Below, in pieces: positions 19,348 to 29,244 of a stretch of 64,000 bases of DNA. The DNA lies in contig NZ_VHIM01000001.1 in the NCBI RefSeq assembly GCF_006494655.1, positions 62,001 through 126,000 on the forward strand, read 5' to 3'. The translations under genes were made by a program, and so were the position numbers. This DNA is from Arthrobacter agilis (GTDB taxonomy: Bacteria > Actinomycetota > Actinomycetes > Actinomycetales > Micrococcaceae). Numbering within the stretch: the stretch's first letter is position 1; every line of letters begins with the position of its first letter. The notes under the pieces are model-generated. The model ran no database searches, had not been told where the DNA came from, and worked only from the letters and a program-made list of their open reading frames with translations.

Positions 19348-19369
19348 GGCCTGACCGGCGGGTCAGGCC
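19348..19369 (-). terminator. Hairpin overlapping the nusA stop codon
   Basis: A perfect 9-bp inverted repeat (GGCCTGACC and its complement, four-base loop) includes the nusA stop at 19363-19365 and extends into the spacer before ylxR. No T-tract follows; it may act as an attenuator that NusA itself could influence, or as mRNA stabiliser. Confidence 0.45.
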
Positions 19370-20352
19370 TTCGCTGCCTGGGCGGGCTGGGCGGCGTCCG
19401 AGACGATGTCGATGCGCCAGCCCGTGAGCTTCGCGGCGAGGCGCGCGTTCTGTCCCTCCTTGCCGATCGCCAGGGACAGCTGGTAGTCAGGCACGACGAC
19501 ACGGGCTGACCGCGTGGCCTCGTCCGTGATCGTCACGGAGGTGACGCGGGAGGGCGACAGCGAGCTGGCGATGAAGGCCGCGGCGTCGTCGTTGTAGTCG
19601 ACGATGTCGATCTTCTCGTCGTGGAGCTCGTTCATGACGGCGCGGACGCGGGTGCCCATCTCGCCGATGCAGGCGCCCTTGGCGTTGACGCCGGGAACGT
19701 TGGCGCGGACGGCGATCTTGGTGCGGTGCCCGGCCTCGCGGGCGAGTGCCACGATCTCGACGGTCCTGTCGGCGATCTCGGGCACCTCCAGCTCGAAGAG
19801 TTTGCGGACCAGGCCGGGGTGTGACCGCGACAGCGTGATGGAGGGGCCCTTCATGCCACGGTGCACGTCCACCACGAAGGCACGGAGCCGGGTGCCGTGC
19901 AGGTACTTCTCGCCGGGCACCTGCTCGGGCGGGGGCAGGACGGCCTCGACCGACCCGAGATTCACCTGGATCATGTGCGGATTGTTGCCCTGCTGGATCA
20001 TGCCCGCGACGAGTTCGCCCTCCTTCCCGCGGAACTCCCCGAGGATGTTCTCGTCCTCCGCGTCGCGCAGACGCTGCAGGATGATCTGCCGGGCGGTGCT
20101 CGCGGCGATCCTGCCGAAACCGCTCGGGGTGTCGTCGAACTCGCCGGCGGGCGCGCCGTCGTCGTCCTTCTCGGTGGCCCAAATGGTGACGTGGCCGTTT
20201 CGGCGGTCGAGTTCCGCGCGGGCCGTCTCCTGCGCTCCGGGCGTGCGGTGATAGGCGACGAGCAGGGCCTGCTCGATCGTCGGGATCAGTTTGTCGAGCG
20301 GTATCTCGCGTTCGCGCTCGAGAAGCCTCAGCGCGCTCATGTCAATGTCCAT
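19363..20352 (-). CDS. nusA: Transcription termination/antitermination factor NusA
   Basis: Binds RNA polymerase and modulates pausing. The 329-residue protein has the N-terminal polymerase-binding domain ([23 protein letters not shown]), an S1 domain, and two KH domains with [15 protein letters not shown] and [17 protein letters not shown]. It lacks the C-terminal acidic repeats of E. coli, as usual in actinobacteria. The start is ATG 20350-20352, with AAGGAG upstream; 18 further in-frame codons belong to the spacer. It lies 10 nt downstream of rimP. Confidence 0.96.
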   Translation of the reverse strand: MDIDMSALRLLEREREIPLDKLIPTIEQALLVAYHRTPGAQETARAELDRRNGHVTIWATEKDDDGAPAGEFDDTPSGFGRIAASTARQIILQRLRDAEDENILGEFRGKEGELVAGMIQQGNNPHMIQVNLGSVEAVLPPPEQVPGEKYLHGTRLRAFVVDVHRGMKGPSITLSRSHPGLVRKLFELEVPEIADRTVEIVALAREAGHRTKIAVRANVPGVNAKGACIGEMGTRVRAVMNELHDEKIDIVDYNDDAAAFIASSLSPSRVTSVTITDEATRSARVVVPDYQLSLAIGKEGQNARLAAKLTGWRIDIVSDAAQPAQAAKA

Positions 20353-20362
20353 GTGGATCTCC

Positions 20363-20992
20363 TTACGCGTGGTGCACGGCGCCGGAGGTGTCCGGTTCGG
20401 CCCCATCTGTGTCGTCTGTGTGGTTGTCGTCGAGATGCGCGAACTCGACCTGGACGGTGCCCGTGCGGATCTTCGCGAAATCGAGGGTGAGCGGATCGCC
20501 CTGCTTGGGTTTCATACCCTTTTTCACCGGCAGCTGCGGAAGGAGGCGGATACCGGACGCGGTGACCGCCTCGAGCCTCCCGAGGAGGGTGTCACCGCTC
20601 ACCGGCTTGACCTCGACGAGGCGGCCGATGTTGCGGCGCCAGTGCCGTGGTTCCGTCAGTGGCCTGGAGACGCCGGGCGAGGAGATCTCGAGACTGTAGG
20701 GGCGGTCGTCGTCCTCGGGATCGCTGTCCATCGCGGCCGAGAGGTCGGTGGAGATGGCCGAAATCACATCGAGACCCACGCTTCCCGAGGCATCCTCGGG
20801 AAGATCCACCACGACGTGCACCGTCCGGTGCGAGCCGGCCACCTTGATGTCGACGTCCTCGAGATAGAGGTTGTGCTGCTCGACGACGGGCTCCAGCCTG
20901 GTCCTCAGTCGCTGTGCTTCGGCCTGCAGTTGGGCTTCTACGGCCGTCCTGCGGGTCGAGGCATTGTTTTCGTTCCCGGACCGGACCGCCAT
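20363..20992 (-). CDS. rimP: Ribosome maturation factor RimP
   Basis: Needed for 30S subunit maturation. The 209-residue protein has the RimP core ([40 protein letters not shown]) and an Sm-like C-terminal domain. The ATG at 20990-20992 is preceded by GGGAGG at five bases, which decides it over an ATG-like codon 15 residues upstream. The N-terminus is longer than in E. coli. First gene of the nusA-infB operon; the promoter should lie in 20993-21079, shared with the divergent DUF4439 gene. Confidence 0.95.
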   Translation of the reverse strand: MAVRSGNENNASTRRTAVEAQLQAEAQRLRTRLEPVVEQHNLYLEDVDIKVAGSHRTVHVVVDLPEDASGSVGLDVISAISTDLSAAMDSDPEDDDRPYSLEISSPGVSRPLTEPRHWRRNIGRLVEVKPVSGDTLLGRLEAVTASGIRLLPQLPVKKGMKPKQGDPLTLDFAKIRTGTVQVEFAHLDDNHTDDTDGAEPDTSGAVHHA

Positions 20993-21079
20993 GGCTGCCT
21001 CCCACTCGATGATGTTGTCCACCAAGAGTACCGACATTCCGCGGCGCCGGGTGTATGGCCGGGCCTGGACGGGGACTCC

Positions 21080-22435
21080 ATGGCATCATCGGGAACTGTG
21101 ATGGAACGGGGGCGGACGGTCGGCGGACGTGGGCGTGGGGCGCTTCCTCCCACGAGCCCTCGCCGAGCTGCCTCCCGGGCGCTCCGTCGCTCCGCCCGGT
21201 GGTCCGTCCGCATCCTCGGTCTCCTCATCGCACTGCTGCTCGTGATCGGTGTGGGTCTCGGTATCCGGACGCCCGATGCCGGGACCCCCGTGTACACGAA
21301 CTCCCAGCAGACGCAGCTCGACGCCGAGGACCGGTACCGCTCCCTGGCTGACGCGGCGCGCTCCGCGGCGACGGCGGACGCCGGTCTCGCCGCCGCGCTG
21401 ACGGGCATCGCCACCGATCTCGAGGCGCAGGCGGACGCCGTCGCCCTGCCGGGCAGGAGCGCGACGACGACCGAGCCCGGGGACGCGAGCGGACCGGCGA
21501 GGACCGGCGACGGTCGGTCCGGCACCGGGCCAGTGACCTCCGGCGCGCCCCCGGGCCCCTCAGCAGCAGCCGATCCTGCCGCTCCCGCGGTCCCGACGCA
21601 GGTCCTGGCCGATCTCCGCACCAGCGCGCTCGGCAGCCTGCGCGCCGCCCTCGCCGCCGATCCCGGCCCGGCGCGTGTCCTCGCGGCGGCGGGAGCCAAC
21701 CAGTGGCGCCATGCGCTGGTCCTCGCGGCCGCACTGGGCACGGATCCGGGCCTGCCGCCGGCGGACGCCGTCCCCGTTGCGGACCTCCGCGACGGACGCG
21801 GGATCTTCGCCGGTATCCCGCTGACCTCCGACCAGCCCGGAGCGGCGCCCCCGGCGCCCGCCGGCCGTCCCACTGCACCCTCCGGGCGCGGGCAGACCCT
21901 CGGCACCGGTGACCCCACCCCGCAGGAGTGCGAGGGCGTTCCGATCGGCCCCGCTGCCGATCGGCAGGCGCTGCTGGACGCGAAGGGCGCCGAGGACGGC
22001 GCCCGGTACGGCTACGAGGTCGCGGCGGCCCTCCTCCCCGATCGCACGGGCGTACTGGCCCGTGCGGCCGCCCATGAGGCGGCAGCCGAAGCCGCGGCGG
22101 AGCAGCTCGACGACCTGTGCGCGCCCGCTCCCCCCGCACGCCCGGGGTTCGCCCTCGACCCCGGATTCAGGGCGGACCCGGGAGCCGCCCTGCGGGACCT
22201 CGAGGAGGCCCACGCGGGACTCTACGGCGGACTGGTGCCGATGATCTCGCCGGACCTGCGTGCCTGGGCCGTCGCCGCCTACAACGCGGCGGTGCAGCGG
22301 AGCGTCGACGCAGGGACACCGCTCTCCGCCTTCCCGGCCCTGCCCGACGTTCCTGTGCACGATCCGGCACCCGCCTCCTCAGGCAACACCTCGGACGCCT
22401 CGGAGATCGCGCCGACGGACGGACCCGATGACTGA
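21080..22435 (+). CDS. Membrane-anchored DUF4439 (ferritin-like) protein
   Basis: A 451-residue protein with a basic N-terminus, one hydrophobic helix (about residues 47-66, LGLLIALLLVIGVGLGI), a long Ala/Pro-rich extracytoplasmic middle, and a C-terminal DUF4439 helical domain (ALLDAKGAEDGARYGYEVAAAL, LEEAHAGLYGGLVPM). Actinobacterial DUF4439 proteins commonly sit next to rimP; their function is unknown. ATG 21080 and ATG 21101 are both possible starts. It overlaps the downstream kinase gene by 8 nt. Confidence 0.8.
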   Translation: MASSGTVMERGRTVGGRGRGALPPTSPRRAASRALRRSARWSVRILGLLIALLLVIGVGLGIRTPDAGTPVYTNSQQTQLDAEDRYRSLADAARSAATADAGLAAALTGIATDLEAQADAVALPGRSATTTEPGDASGPARTGDGRSGTGPVTSGAPPGPSAAADPAAPAVPTQVLADLRTSALGSLRAALAADPGPARVLAAAGANQWRHALVLAAALGTDPGLPPADAVPVADLRDGRGIFAGIPLTSDQPGAAPPAPAGRPTAPSGRGQTLGTGDPTPQECEGVPIGPAADRQALLDAKGAEDGARYGYEVAAALLPDRTGVLARAAAHEAAAEAAAEQLDDLCAPAPPARPGFALDPGFRADPGAALRDLEEAHAGLYGGLVPMISPDLRAWAVAAYNAAVQRSVDAGTPLSAFPALPDVPVHDPAPASSGNTSDASEIAPTDGPDD

Positions 22436-23462
22436 GGAGCGGCGGGAGCAGCACACCAGAAGCGATCCGGACCTTCCGCCGCGGCTGATCGGGAGCGCGC
22501 GGACCATCGCCGGCGGTGCGCGCTGGGTGCGTGGATGGCGCGACCTCCTCCACGAGAAGCTCACCGCGTGGGACCTCGACCTCGACCTGGAACCGGGTGT
22601 CCCTGCGTGGGCGGGCCAGTGTGCCGTCGTCGTGCCCGTGGTGCGGCGCGCCGACCAGGCGCAGGCGGTGCTGAAACTCACCATCCCCCACGACGAGGCG
22701 GAGTCCGAGCCCGATGCGCTGGAACTCTGGGGCGGTGACGGGGCCGTGCGACTGCTCGCGGTCGCACGCCCTGATTTCGCGCTGCTGCTCGACCGGCTCG
22801 ACGGCGACCTTTCGCTGCAGGATGTCCCGCTCGACGCCACGCCCGGACCGTGGGCTGCCGCGATGCGCGCCCTCTCGCTGACCCCCGGCACGAGCGCCCC
22901 CTGGGCCGCCTTCCCGCACATCGCCTCCGAGGCCGAGCAGTGGACGGACACGCTGCCGGCCCGCTGGGAGGAACTGGGCAGGCCGTTCCCGCGCTGGCTC
23001 ATGGAGGCAGCGCTCGAGGTCTGCCAGTCCCGGGGCACCGTGGGCCGTCGGTCCGAGCACGACGTCCTCGTCCACACGGACCTGCACTACGGGAATCTGC
23101 TGCCCAGCTCGCCGGGCCAGCTCGAGCGCTTCACGGCCATCGACCCGAAGCCCATGGTGGGCGACGCGGAGTACGCCGTCGCGCCCATGCTGTGGAACCG
23201 GCTGCAGGAACTCGACGCCGCGGACCCCGCCGGTCATCTGCGGGCGCACTGCGCGGCTCTCGCAGCGGCCGCCGGGCTCGACGAGCAGGGCGCGGTGGAC
23301 TGGACCATCGTGCGGGAGGTCAGGAACGCGCTGTTCTACGTCGGCCAGGGTGAGGGCGGCGCAGCGCAGCGCTCCCTCTGGGTGGCCGGCTCCGTGCTCG
23401 GGCGGGCCGTCGACGGGCTGCCGCCGGTCCGGGACCTGCCTGTCCCCGGGCAGTACACCTAG
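22428..23462 (+). CDS. Aminoglycoside/hydroxyurea phosphotransferase-like kinase
   Basis: A 344-residue protein kinase-fold phosphotransferase of the APH(6)/hydroxyurea-resistance type. The catalytic loop VLVHTDLHYGNLL and metal-binding AIDPKPMVGD are intact, so it should be active. Families of this kind modify streptomycin or hydroxyurea in antibiotic producers, but chromosomal copies like this often act on unknown small molecules; resistance is not demonstrated. It is coupled to the DUF4439 gene by an 8-nt overlap. Its stop interlocks with that of the convergent permease gene. Confidence 0.8.
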   Translation: MTEERREQHTRSDPDLPPRLIGSARTIAGGARWVRGWRDLLHEKLTAWDLDLDLEPGVPAWAGQCAVVVPVVRRADQAQAVLKLTIPHDEAESEPDALELWGGDGAVRLLAVARPDFALLLDRLDGDLSLQDVPLDATPGPWAAAMRALSLTPGTSAPWAAFPHIASEAEQWTDTLPARWEELGRPFPRWLMEAALEVCQSRGTVGRRSEHDVLVHTDLHYGNLLPSSPGQLERFTAIDPKPMVGDAEYAVAPMLWNRLQELDAADPAGHLRAHCAALAAAAGLDEQGAVDWTIVREVRNALFYVGQGEGGAAQRSLWVAGSVLGRAVDGLPPVRDLPVPGQYT

Positions 23463-24286
23463 CTGGACACCTGGCCGACCAGGGGCCGCACGTTCTCGAT
23501 CCAGACGTCGTAGCCGAGCTTGATGATCAGCGCGCCGACGACCGCCAGGAACACGATCCTGATGAATCTGCTGCCCTGCCTGATCGCCATGCGCGAGCCG
23601 GTGTAGCCGCCGGCCATGTTGGCCACGCCGAGGAGGAGCCCCAGCCCCCACAGGATGGACCCGTTGGGCAGGAAGAACATGAGCGCGCCGAAGTTGGTCG
23701 CCATGTTCACGATCTTCGCCTTGGCGCTCGCCCCGAGGAAGTTGTACCCGAGCAGCGTCACCATGGCGATGATCAGGAAGGACCCCGTGCCGGGCCCGAT
23801 CAGGCCGTCGTAGAAGCCGATGACGAGACCGATCGCGCCGGCCGTCCCGTAGTGGCGCGCGCCCTGGTGGCGCAGCTGCGTGAGGGTCCCGACGGACGGC
23901 TTCAGCGCGGTGAAGATCGCGACGGCGATGAGGGCGACGACGATGATGGGCTTGAACACCGAGGACGGCAGCGACGCGGCGAGGATGGCACCGCCGAAGC
24001 TCCCGACCAGGGCGATCCCCGCCATCGGCAGCGCCGTCCTCAGGTCGGGATGGGCTCGCCGGTAGTAGGTGATCGCGCTCGTCGTCGTGCCGAAGATCGA
24101 GCCCAGCTTGTTCGTCGCCAGGGCCTCCACGGGCGTGATGCCCGGCACCAGGAGGAGCGCCGGAAGCTGTAGCAGGCCTCCCCCGCCGACCACGGCGTCC
24201 ACCCAGCCCGCGGCGAACCCGGCGACGAGCACCAGGAGGATCGTGGCGAGGTGCAGCTCCTCGAGTCCCGAGGCCAAGACCGGCAT
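23459..24286 (-). CDS. TauE/SafE-family permease (sulfite/organosulfonate exporter-like)
   Basis: A 275-residue integral membrane protein with eight or so hydrophobic helices and the TauE repeat motif GWVDAVVGGGGLLQLPALL near the N-terminus and GFYDGLIGPGTGSFL in the second half. The family moves sulfite, sulfonates or other anions; the substrate here is unknown. It begins just 5 nt after proS on the same strand, so both are likely on one mRNA. Its stop overlaps the convergent kinase stop in the palindrome CTAG at 23459-23462. Confidence 0.87.
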   Translation of the reverse strand: MPVLASGLEELHLATILLVLVAGFAAGWVDAVVGGGGLLQLPALLLVPGITPVEALATNKLGSIFGTTTSAITYYRRAHPDLRTALPMAGIALVGSFGGAILAASLPSSVFKPIIVVALIAVAIFTALKPSVGTLTQLRHQGARHYGTAGAIGLVIGFYDGLIGPGTGSFLIIAMVTLLGYNFLGASAKAKIVNMATNFGALMFFLPNGSILWGLGLLLGVANMAGGYTGSRMAIRQGSRFIRIVFLAVVGALIIKLGYDVWIENVRPLVGQVSS

Positions 24287-24291
24287 CGCGA

Positions 24292-26091
24292 CTAGTGTGC
24301 GGTGATCCCGCGCAGGAACGCGACGGCGTCGTCCACCGCGACGTTCTGCGCTTCACCCGAGCGGCGGTCCTTGACCTCGAGGACGCCCTCGGCGAGACCA
24401 CGGCCGACCACCACGATGGTCGGCACGCCGATCAGCTCGGCGTCGCCGAACTTCACGCCCGGGGACACCTTGGGGCGGTCGTCGTAGAGCACCGTCAGCC
24501 CGACCGACTCGAGCTCGGCGGCCAGCTTCTCGGCCGCCTCGAAGATCTCCGCGCCCTTCCCCGTCGCCACGACGTGCACGTCCGCCGGAGCGACGTTGCG
24601 GGGCCAGATGATGCCCCTCTCGTCCCGATTGGACTCGGCGAGAGCCGCGATGGCACGGGTGACGCCGACACCGTAGGAGCCCATGGTGACGGTCGCGAGC
24701 TTGCCGTTCTGATCCAGCACCCTGAGCCCGAGGGCCTCGGCGTACTTCCGTCCGAGCTGGAAGATGTGGCCCATCTCGATACCGCGGGCTGCGACCAGCG
24801 GGCCGGAGCCGTCGGGAGCCTCGTCACCCTCGCGCACCTCGACGGCCTCGATGGTGCCGTCCCAGGTGAAGTCCCGGCCGGCCACGAGGCCGAAGACGTG
24901 CCGCCCGTGCTCGTTGGCGCCGGTGATCCACGAGGTGCCGCTCACGATCCTGGGGTCCACGAGGTAGCGCAGTCCGGTCGAGGCCTCGGCACCGAGGACG
25001 GCGGTGTCGGGCGCGAGGCCCGGACCGATGTAGCCCTTCACCAGACCCGGATGCTTCTTCAGGTCCTCCTCGTCCGCCGGCTCGACGACGACCTCGCCGC
25101 CCGTCTCGAGGTGGCCCGCGATGGTCGCCTCGATCCGCTTGAGATCCACGGACCGGTCACCGGGAACACCGATGACCACGATCTCGCGCTCGCCCGTGGG
25201 CAGCACGGCGGCGAGCACCACGTTCTTGAGGGTGTCGGCGGCTGTCCAGGCACGATCGTCGCGGGGAGCCGCGGCGTTCGCGTGGTCCACGAGGGTTGCG
25301 ATGGTGGGTGTCTCCGGGGTGTCCCGCACCTCGGCGGCCGGCGCGCCGGTGTAGTCGATGTCGGCGGGAACCACCGTGGTGACGGCTTCGACGTTGGCCG
25401 TGTAGCCGCCCGCGGACCGGACGAAGGTGTCCTCCCCGATCGGCGTGGGGTGGAGGAACTCCTCGCTCTTCGAGCCGCCCATGGCACCGGCCGTCGCCGT
25501 CACCGGGATGACCTCGAGTCCGAGGCGTTCGAAGATCCGCAGGTACGCGCCGCGATGGAGCTGGTAGCTCCCCTCGAGGCCGGCATCGTCGATGTCGAAG
25601 GAGTAGGAGTCCTTCATGATGAATTCGCGGCCGCGCAGGAGGCCGGCGCGCGGCCTGGCCTCGTCGCGGTACTTGGTCTGGATCTGGAACAGGCTGACCG
25701 GGAGGTCCTTGTAGGAGCTGTACAGGTCCTTCACGAGCAGGGTGAACATCTCCTCGTGCGTGGGCGCCAGGAGGTAGTCCGCACCCTTGCGGTCCCTGAG
25801 CCGGAAGATGCCGTCGCCGTACTCGGTCCAGCGGTTGGTCGCCTCGTAGGGCTCCTTGGGCAGCAGCGCCGGGAAGTGGACCTCCTGGGCTCCGATCGCC
25901 TCCATCTCCTCGCGGACCACGGCCTCGACCCGGGCGAGGACCTTCAGGCCCAGCGGGAGCCAGCTGTAGATGCCGGGCGCCGCGCGGCGGATGTAGCCGG
26001 CGCGCAGGAGGAGGCGGTGGCTCTCCACCTCGGCGTCGGCGGGGTCCTCACGCAGGGTGCGGAGGAAAAGGGTCGAGAGTCGTAAGACCAC
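24292..26091 (-). CDS. proS: Prolyl-tRNA synthetase, bacterial type
   Basis: A 599-residue class II aminoacyl-tRNA synthetase. Motif 2 ([30 protein letters not shown] region) and motif 3 ([16 protein letters not shown]) flank the inserted YbaK-like editing domain, and an HGTP anticodon-binding domain closes the protein. The GTG at 26089-26091 gives the usual start [16 protein letters not shown]; a longer frame upstream adds 38 unconserved residues. Downstream it is tightly linked to the TauE-like permease gene. Confidence 0.95.
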   Translation of the reverse strand: MVLRLSTLFLRTLREDPADAEVESHRLLLRAGYIRRAAPGIYSWLPLGLKVLARVEAVVREEMEAIGAQEVHFPALLPKEPYEATNRWTEYGDGIFRLRDRKGADYLLAPTHEEMFTLLVKDLYSSYKDLPVSLFQIQTKYRDEARPRAGLLRGREFIMKDSYSFDIDDAGLEGSYQLHRGAYLRIFERLGLEVIPVTATAGAMGGSKSEEFLHPTPIGEDTFVRSAGGYTANVEAVTTVVPADIDYTGAPAAEVRDTPETPTIATLVDHANAAAPRDDRAWTAADTLKNVVLAAVLPTGEREIVVIGVPGDRSVDLKRIEATIAGHLETGGEVVVEPADEEDLKKHPGLVKGYIGPGLAPDTAVLGAEASTGLRYLVDPRIVSGTSWITGANEHGRHVFGLVAGRDFTWDGTIEAVEVREGDEAPDGSGPLVAARGIEMGHIFQLGRKYAEALGLRVLDQNGKLATVTMGSYGVGVTRAIAALAESNRDERGIIWPRNVAPADVHVVATGKGAEIFEAAEKLAAELESVGLTVLYDDRPKVSPGVKFGDAELIGVPTIVVVGRGLAEGVLEVKDRRSGEAQNVAVDDAVAFLRGITAH

Positions 26092-26181
26092 GCGGGTGTC
26101 CGTTCGTCTGGGCGATGCAGTGCCATCTGTCTTGCCGCCGTCGGGCGGGAGAACAACAGGTACCAATCTAGCCGGTCGGTC

Positions 26182-26207
26182 CGGTGCGGATCGCCGGATC
26201 CGCACCG
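26182..26207 (-). terminator. Terminator hairpin after the acetyltransferase gene
   Basis: An 11-bp perfect stem (CGGTGCGGATC and its complement, loop of four) begins 25 nt past the acetyltransferase stop, in the 141-nt gap before proS. It probably ends the ispG-acetyltransferase transcript. Confidence 0.65.
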
Positions 26208-26232
26208 CTCCACGCCCGCCCGGCGCGGCGGC

Positions 26233-27135
26233 TCAGAAGAGGATGGTCGCGAAGGTGTCCACCTGGTCGAACCCCACGCGCTTGTAGGCCGCGATGGCAC
26301 GGGAGTTGTAGGAGTTCACGTACAGGCTCACAGTGGGTGCCACCGAGCGGGCGGCGACGACGACGGCCGCCATGTATGCGGCGCTGCGTCCCTCGCCGCG
26401 ACGGTCGGGGTTCATCCACACTCCCTGCACCTGGACGGCCTGGGAGGAGACCGTTCCGAGTTCCGCCTTGAAGACCACGGAGCCGTCGTGGTCGAACGCC
26501 GCCAGCGAGTGCTTCCGGTTGATGAGGGATGCCACCCGGCGCCGGTAGTGGTCGGAACCGCCGATGAACGGCGAGTAGCCGACCTCCTCCTCGAACATCG
26601 AGGCGCAGGCCGGCAACAGGCGCTCGAGTTCGTCGGGCCGGGTGAAACGGAGATCATCGGCCGGCGCTATCAGGGGATCCCTGTCGATGGTCATGAGCGG
26701 CTGGCTGGGCCGCACGTCGAAGGGCTCACCGCTGTAGTCCTCCAGGGTGGACCACAGATCCATGACGCCCTCCGAGAGGCCGAAGATCGACGAGAACGTC
26801 CGCCCGGACCTGCCCAGGTGGTCACCGAAGATCGCGCCGGTCTCGTCCGTGACGCCGACGGGAACGAGGTTCACCCCCGCCCAGCAGGCGGCGCGAAGCT
26901 CGTTGTGCCGGAACATGCCGACGATCTCGCCGCCGGCGAAGGAGGGCGCTGCGCTTCCCGCGGTCTCGAGGTGCGATGCCACGAAGACGTTCGCCACCGG
27001 ATCCTCGTTCACGATCGCCCAGAGGTCCCGCGTGTCGGCCTCACCGAGCACCCGGAAGGACCAGGGCCCCTCCGGGTCTGCCTGCGGTCTAGCTAACGGT
27101 AACCATGGGGCCACCCTGGCCAGCAGTTTCGCCAT
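26233..27135 (-). CDS. DUF4081-GNAT acetyltransferase
   Basis: A 300-residue protein with an N-terminal DUF4081-like domain ([34 protein letters not shown] start) and a C-terminal GNAT fold with acetyl-CoA loop [15 protein letters not shown] and terminal [17 protein letters not shown]. The substrate is unknown. The ATG at 27133-27135 lies inside ispG (47-nt overlap) with a purine-rich GGGGGAGG upstream; GTG 27114 is an alternative. The ispG-acetyltransferase-proS order is recurrent in actinobacteria. Confidence 0.87.
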   Translation of the reverse strand: MAKLLARVAPWLPLARPQADPEGPWSFRVLGEADTRDLWAIVNEDPVANVFVASHLETAGSAAPSFAGGEIVGMFRHNELRAACWAGVNLVPVGVTDETGAIFGDHLGRSGRTFSSIFGLSEGVMDLWSTLEDYSGEPFDVRPSQPLMTIDRDPLIAPADDLRFTRPDELERLLPACASMFEEEVGYSPFIGGSDHYRRRVASLINRKHSLAAFDHDGSVVFKAELGTVSSQAVQVQGVWMNPDRRGEGRSAAYMAAVVVAARSVAPTVSLYVNSYNSRAIAAYKRVGFDQVDTFATILF

Positions 27136-28255
27136 CAGCCTCCCCCATCTCCTCGGCGAGACGCATCGCTTCCTCGATGAGCGTCTCCACGATCTGGTCC
27201 TCGGGCACTGTCTTGATGACCTCGCCCCTGACGAAGATCTGGCCCTTGCCGTTACCGGAGGCCACGCCGAGATCAGCCTCGCGTGCCTCGCCCGGCCCGT
27301 TGACGACACAGCCCATGACGGCGACGCGCAGGGGCACCTCCATGCCTTCGAGGCCGGCGGTGACCTCCTCGGCGAGCGTGTAGACGTCCACCTGTGCCCG
27401 GCCGCACGACGGGCAGGAGACGATCTCGAGCTTGCGGGGGCGGAGGTTGAGCGACTGCAGGATCTGGTTGCCCACCTTGATCTCCTCGACCGGCGGCGCC
27501 GACAGCGAGACGCGGATGGTGTCGCCGATTCCCTTGGCGAGAAGCGCACCGAAGGCCGTGGCGGATTTGATCGTGCCCTGGAACGCGGGGCCGGCCTCGG
27601 TGACGCCCAGGTGAAGGGGCCAGTCGCCGCGTTCGGCGAGCAGCTCGTAGGCCCGGACCATGATCACGGGGTCGTTGTGCTTGACCGAGATCTTGAAATC
27701 GTGGAAGTCGTGCTCCTCGAAGAGCGAGGCTTCCCAGACGGCGGATTCCACGAGGGCCTCCGGCGTGGCCTTCCCGTACTTCTCCATGAGGCGCGGGTCC
27801 AGGGAGCCCGCGTTTACGCCGATGCGGATCGAGGTACCGGCCGCCTTCGCGGCCTCGGCGATCTGCTTGACCTGGTCGTCGAACTTCCGGATGTTGCCCG
27901 GGTTCACGCGGACCGCGGCGCATCCGGCGTCGATCGCCGCGAAGACGTACTTGGGCTGGAAGTGGATGTCCGCGATGACCGGGATCTGGGACTTCCTCGC
28001 GATGATCGGCAGTGCCGCGGCGTCGTCAGCGGACGGGCACGCCACGCGGACGATGTCGCAGCCGGTGGCCGTCAGTTCCGCGATCTGCTGCAGCGTCGCG
28101 TTGATGTCCGTGGTCGGCGTGGTGGTCATCGACTGGATGCTGATCGGTGAATCGGACCCCACGCCCACCGACCCGACCTTGATCTGGCGGGTCTTGCGCC
28201 GGGGAGCGAGGACGGGCGGCGGTGCTGCTGGCATTCCTAGGTTGACCGAGGTCAA
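27089..28255 (-). CDS. ispG: 4-hydroxy-3-methylbut-2-en-1-yl diphosphate synthase
   Basis: An iron-sulfur enzyme of the MEP isoprenoid pathway. The 388-residue product has the TIM-barrel N-terminal part ([26 protein letters not shown]) and the 4Fe-4S cysteines in [11 protein letters not shown] and GCVVNGPGE. The TTG at 28253-28255 is chosen because GGAGG lies five bases upstream and it gives the usual start [15 protein letters not shown]. dxr, another gene of the same pathway, lies about 3 kb upstream. Confidence 0.95.
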   Translation of the reverse strand: MTSVNLGMPAAPPPVLAPRRKTRQIKVGSVGVGSDSPISIQSMTTTPTTDINATLQQIAELTATGCDIVRVACPSADDAAALPIIARKSQIPVIADIHFQPKYVFAAIDAGCAAVRVNPGNIRKFDDQVKQIAEAAKAAGTSIRIGVNAGSLDPRLMEKYGKATPEALVESAVWEASLFEEHDFHDFKISVKHNDPVIMVRAYELLAERGDWPLHLGVTEAGPAFQGTIKSATAFGALLAKGIGDTIRVSLSAPPVEEIKVGNQILQSLNLRPRKLEIVSCPSCGRAQVDVYTLAEEVTAGLEGMEVPLRVAVMGCVVNGPGEAREADLGVASGNGKGQIFVRGEVIKTVPEDQIVETLIEEAMRLAEEMGEADGETAGQGGPMVTVS

Positions 28256-28406
28256 AACATCCTCCATGCTGGCGGCCGGAACCGCTCGTCTGACGAGATT
28301 CTTTCCTTCATTATCCACCCGGGCCGAGCCGCGGTCCGCCTGCGGCGACTCACGTCACATCGCCGTGGCGTCGCTGCTCAGCGTGTCGATCGGCGCGGGT
28401 CCGCTG

Positions 28407-28697
28407 TCACACGAGGGTGCGGAAGGCTCCGATGATCGGGGTCCACTCGGTGGTCTTCACGGCCGAGATCGCACCCACCAGCGCGAACGGATCCTCGCTC
28501 ACGAGCTGGTTGAGGTCAGCCTCGGTCCCGGAGGAGAACACCAGGAGCGCACCGCTGCCGTCGGCGAAAGGACCGGAGGCGAGGACACGGCCCTGTTCCA
28601 CCTGGGCTTCCAGCCACTGCCGGTGCGCGGGCCGGTGCTCTGCGCGCAGCTCCTCGTGGTCGGGGCTGTACACGTATTCGACGGCGAAGATACTCAT
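28407..28697 (-). CDS. YciI-like (YCII) domain protein
   Basis: A 96-residue ferredoxin-like-fold protein opening MSIFAVEYVYSPDHEELRAEHR and containing GPFADGSGALLVF, the YCII signature with its conserved histidine. Function is unknown; related domains act as dehalogenase-like or accessory enzymes. ATG 28695-28697 has AGGGTG seven bases upstream; two earlier in-frame ATGs add three residues. It follows a small membrane-protein gene by 19 nt. Confidence 0.85.
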   Translation of the reverse strand: MSIFAVEYVYSPDHEELRAEHRPAHRQWLEAQVEQGRVLASGPFADGSGALLVFSSGTEADLNQLVSEDPFALVGAISAVKTTEWTPIIGAFRTLV

Positions 28698-28716
28698 GGG
28701 CATCACCCTACGTGAA

Positions 28717-29163
28717 TCACAGCACGTAGACCTTGATGACGGCTGCCACTCCCGAAGCCCACAGCAGGGACGCGAGAGTCCCGATGATGAAGCGCTCCGA
28801 GGCGGCGGGTGACTCCTTCAGTTCGGCGTAGCGGCCGAGGGCCTTCACCGCGACGACGTAGGCGATCGCCACCGGTTGCCCCGCGAGAACGGCGACGGTG
28901 ACGGCGAGGCGCTCCAGCACCCCGATGACCAGTCCGCCGCGCAGCACACCGGGGGGCAGCGCGTCCACCCCTCCGCGGGGTGGTTCGGCGGGCGGCTCGG
29001 GGAGTTCGAACTGCGGCTGGTCCGCCGGCTCCGGCGGCTCGGCCCGGCGTCGTTCGGCCGTGTCCACCGAACGCGCCAGACGCAGGACGAGCATGGTGAC
29101 CGGCGAGCCGAGCCCGCCCGCCACGAGCAGTGCGACGGCTATCCACACGGCGTCCACGGCCAT
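28717..29163 (-). CDS. Small membrane protein linked to SatD-like gene
   Basis: A 148-residue protein: an N-terminal helix (VWIAVALLVAGGLGSPVTMLVL), a proline-rich linker, and a C-terminal half with helices (GGLVIGVLERLAVTVAVLAGQ, FIIGTLASLLWASGVAAVI). The piece AIAYVVAVKALGRYAELKES resembles a motif seen in several actinobacterial membrane proteins. No function known. Its gene follows the SatD-like gene, an association recurrent in actinobacteria as far as I recall. Confidence 0.75.
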   Translation of the reverse strand: MAVDAVWIAVALLVAGGLGSPVTMLVLRLARSVDTAERRRAEPPEPADQPQFELPEPPAEPPRGGVDALPPGVLRGGLVIGVLERLAVTVAVLAGQPVAIAYVVAVKALGRYAELKESPAASERFIIGTLASLLWASGVAAVIKVYVL

Positions 29164-29178
29164 CCCTCCCGACGATCC

Positions 29179-29202
29179 GCAGGATGCCGGGCGACATCCT
29201 GC
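29179..29202 (-). terminator. Hairpin downstream of the SatD-like gene
   Basis: An 8-bp perfect stem (GCAGGATG and its complement, eight-base loop) lies in the 81-nt gap, 43 nt past the SatD-like stop and 16 nt before the next gene. Either a weak terminator or a leader structure of the membrane-protein gene. Confidence 0.4.
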
Positions 29203-29244
29203 TCCCTATGTCTACCGCACGGCACCCCCGAACTGCTGCAGCAG

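Noticed and set aside
22428..23462. Antibiotic-resistance gene call for the APH-like kinase
   Set aside because: Motifs show an active phosphotransferase fold, but family membership alone does not show aminoglycoside or hydroxyurea resistance; no other resistance or biosynthesis genes are nearby.
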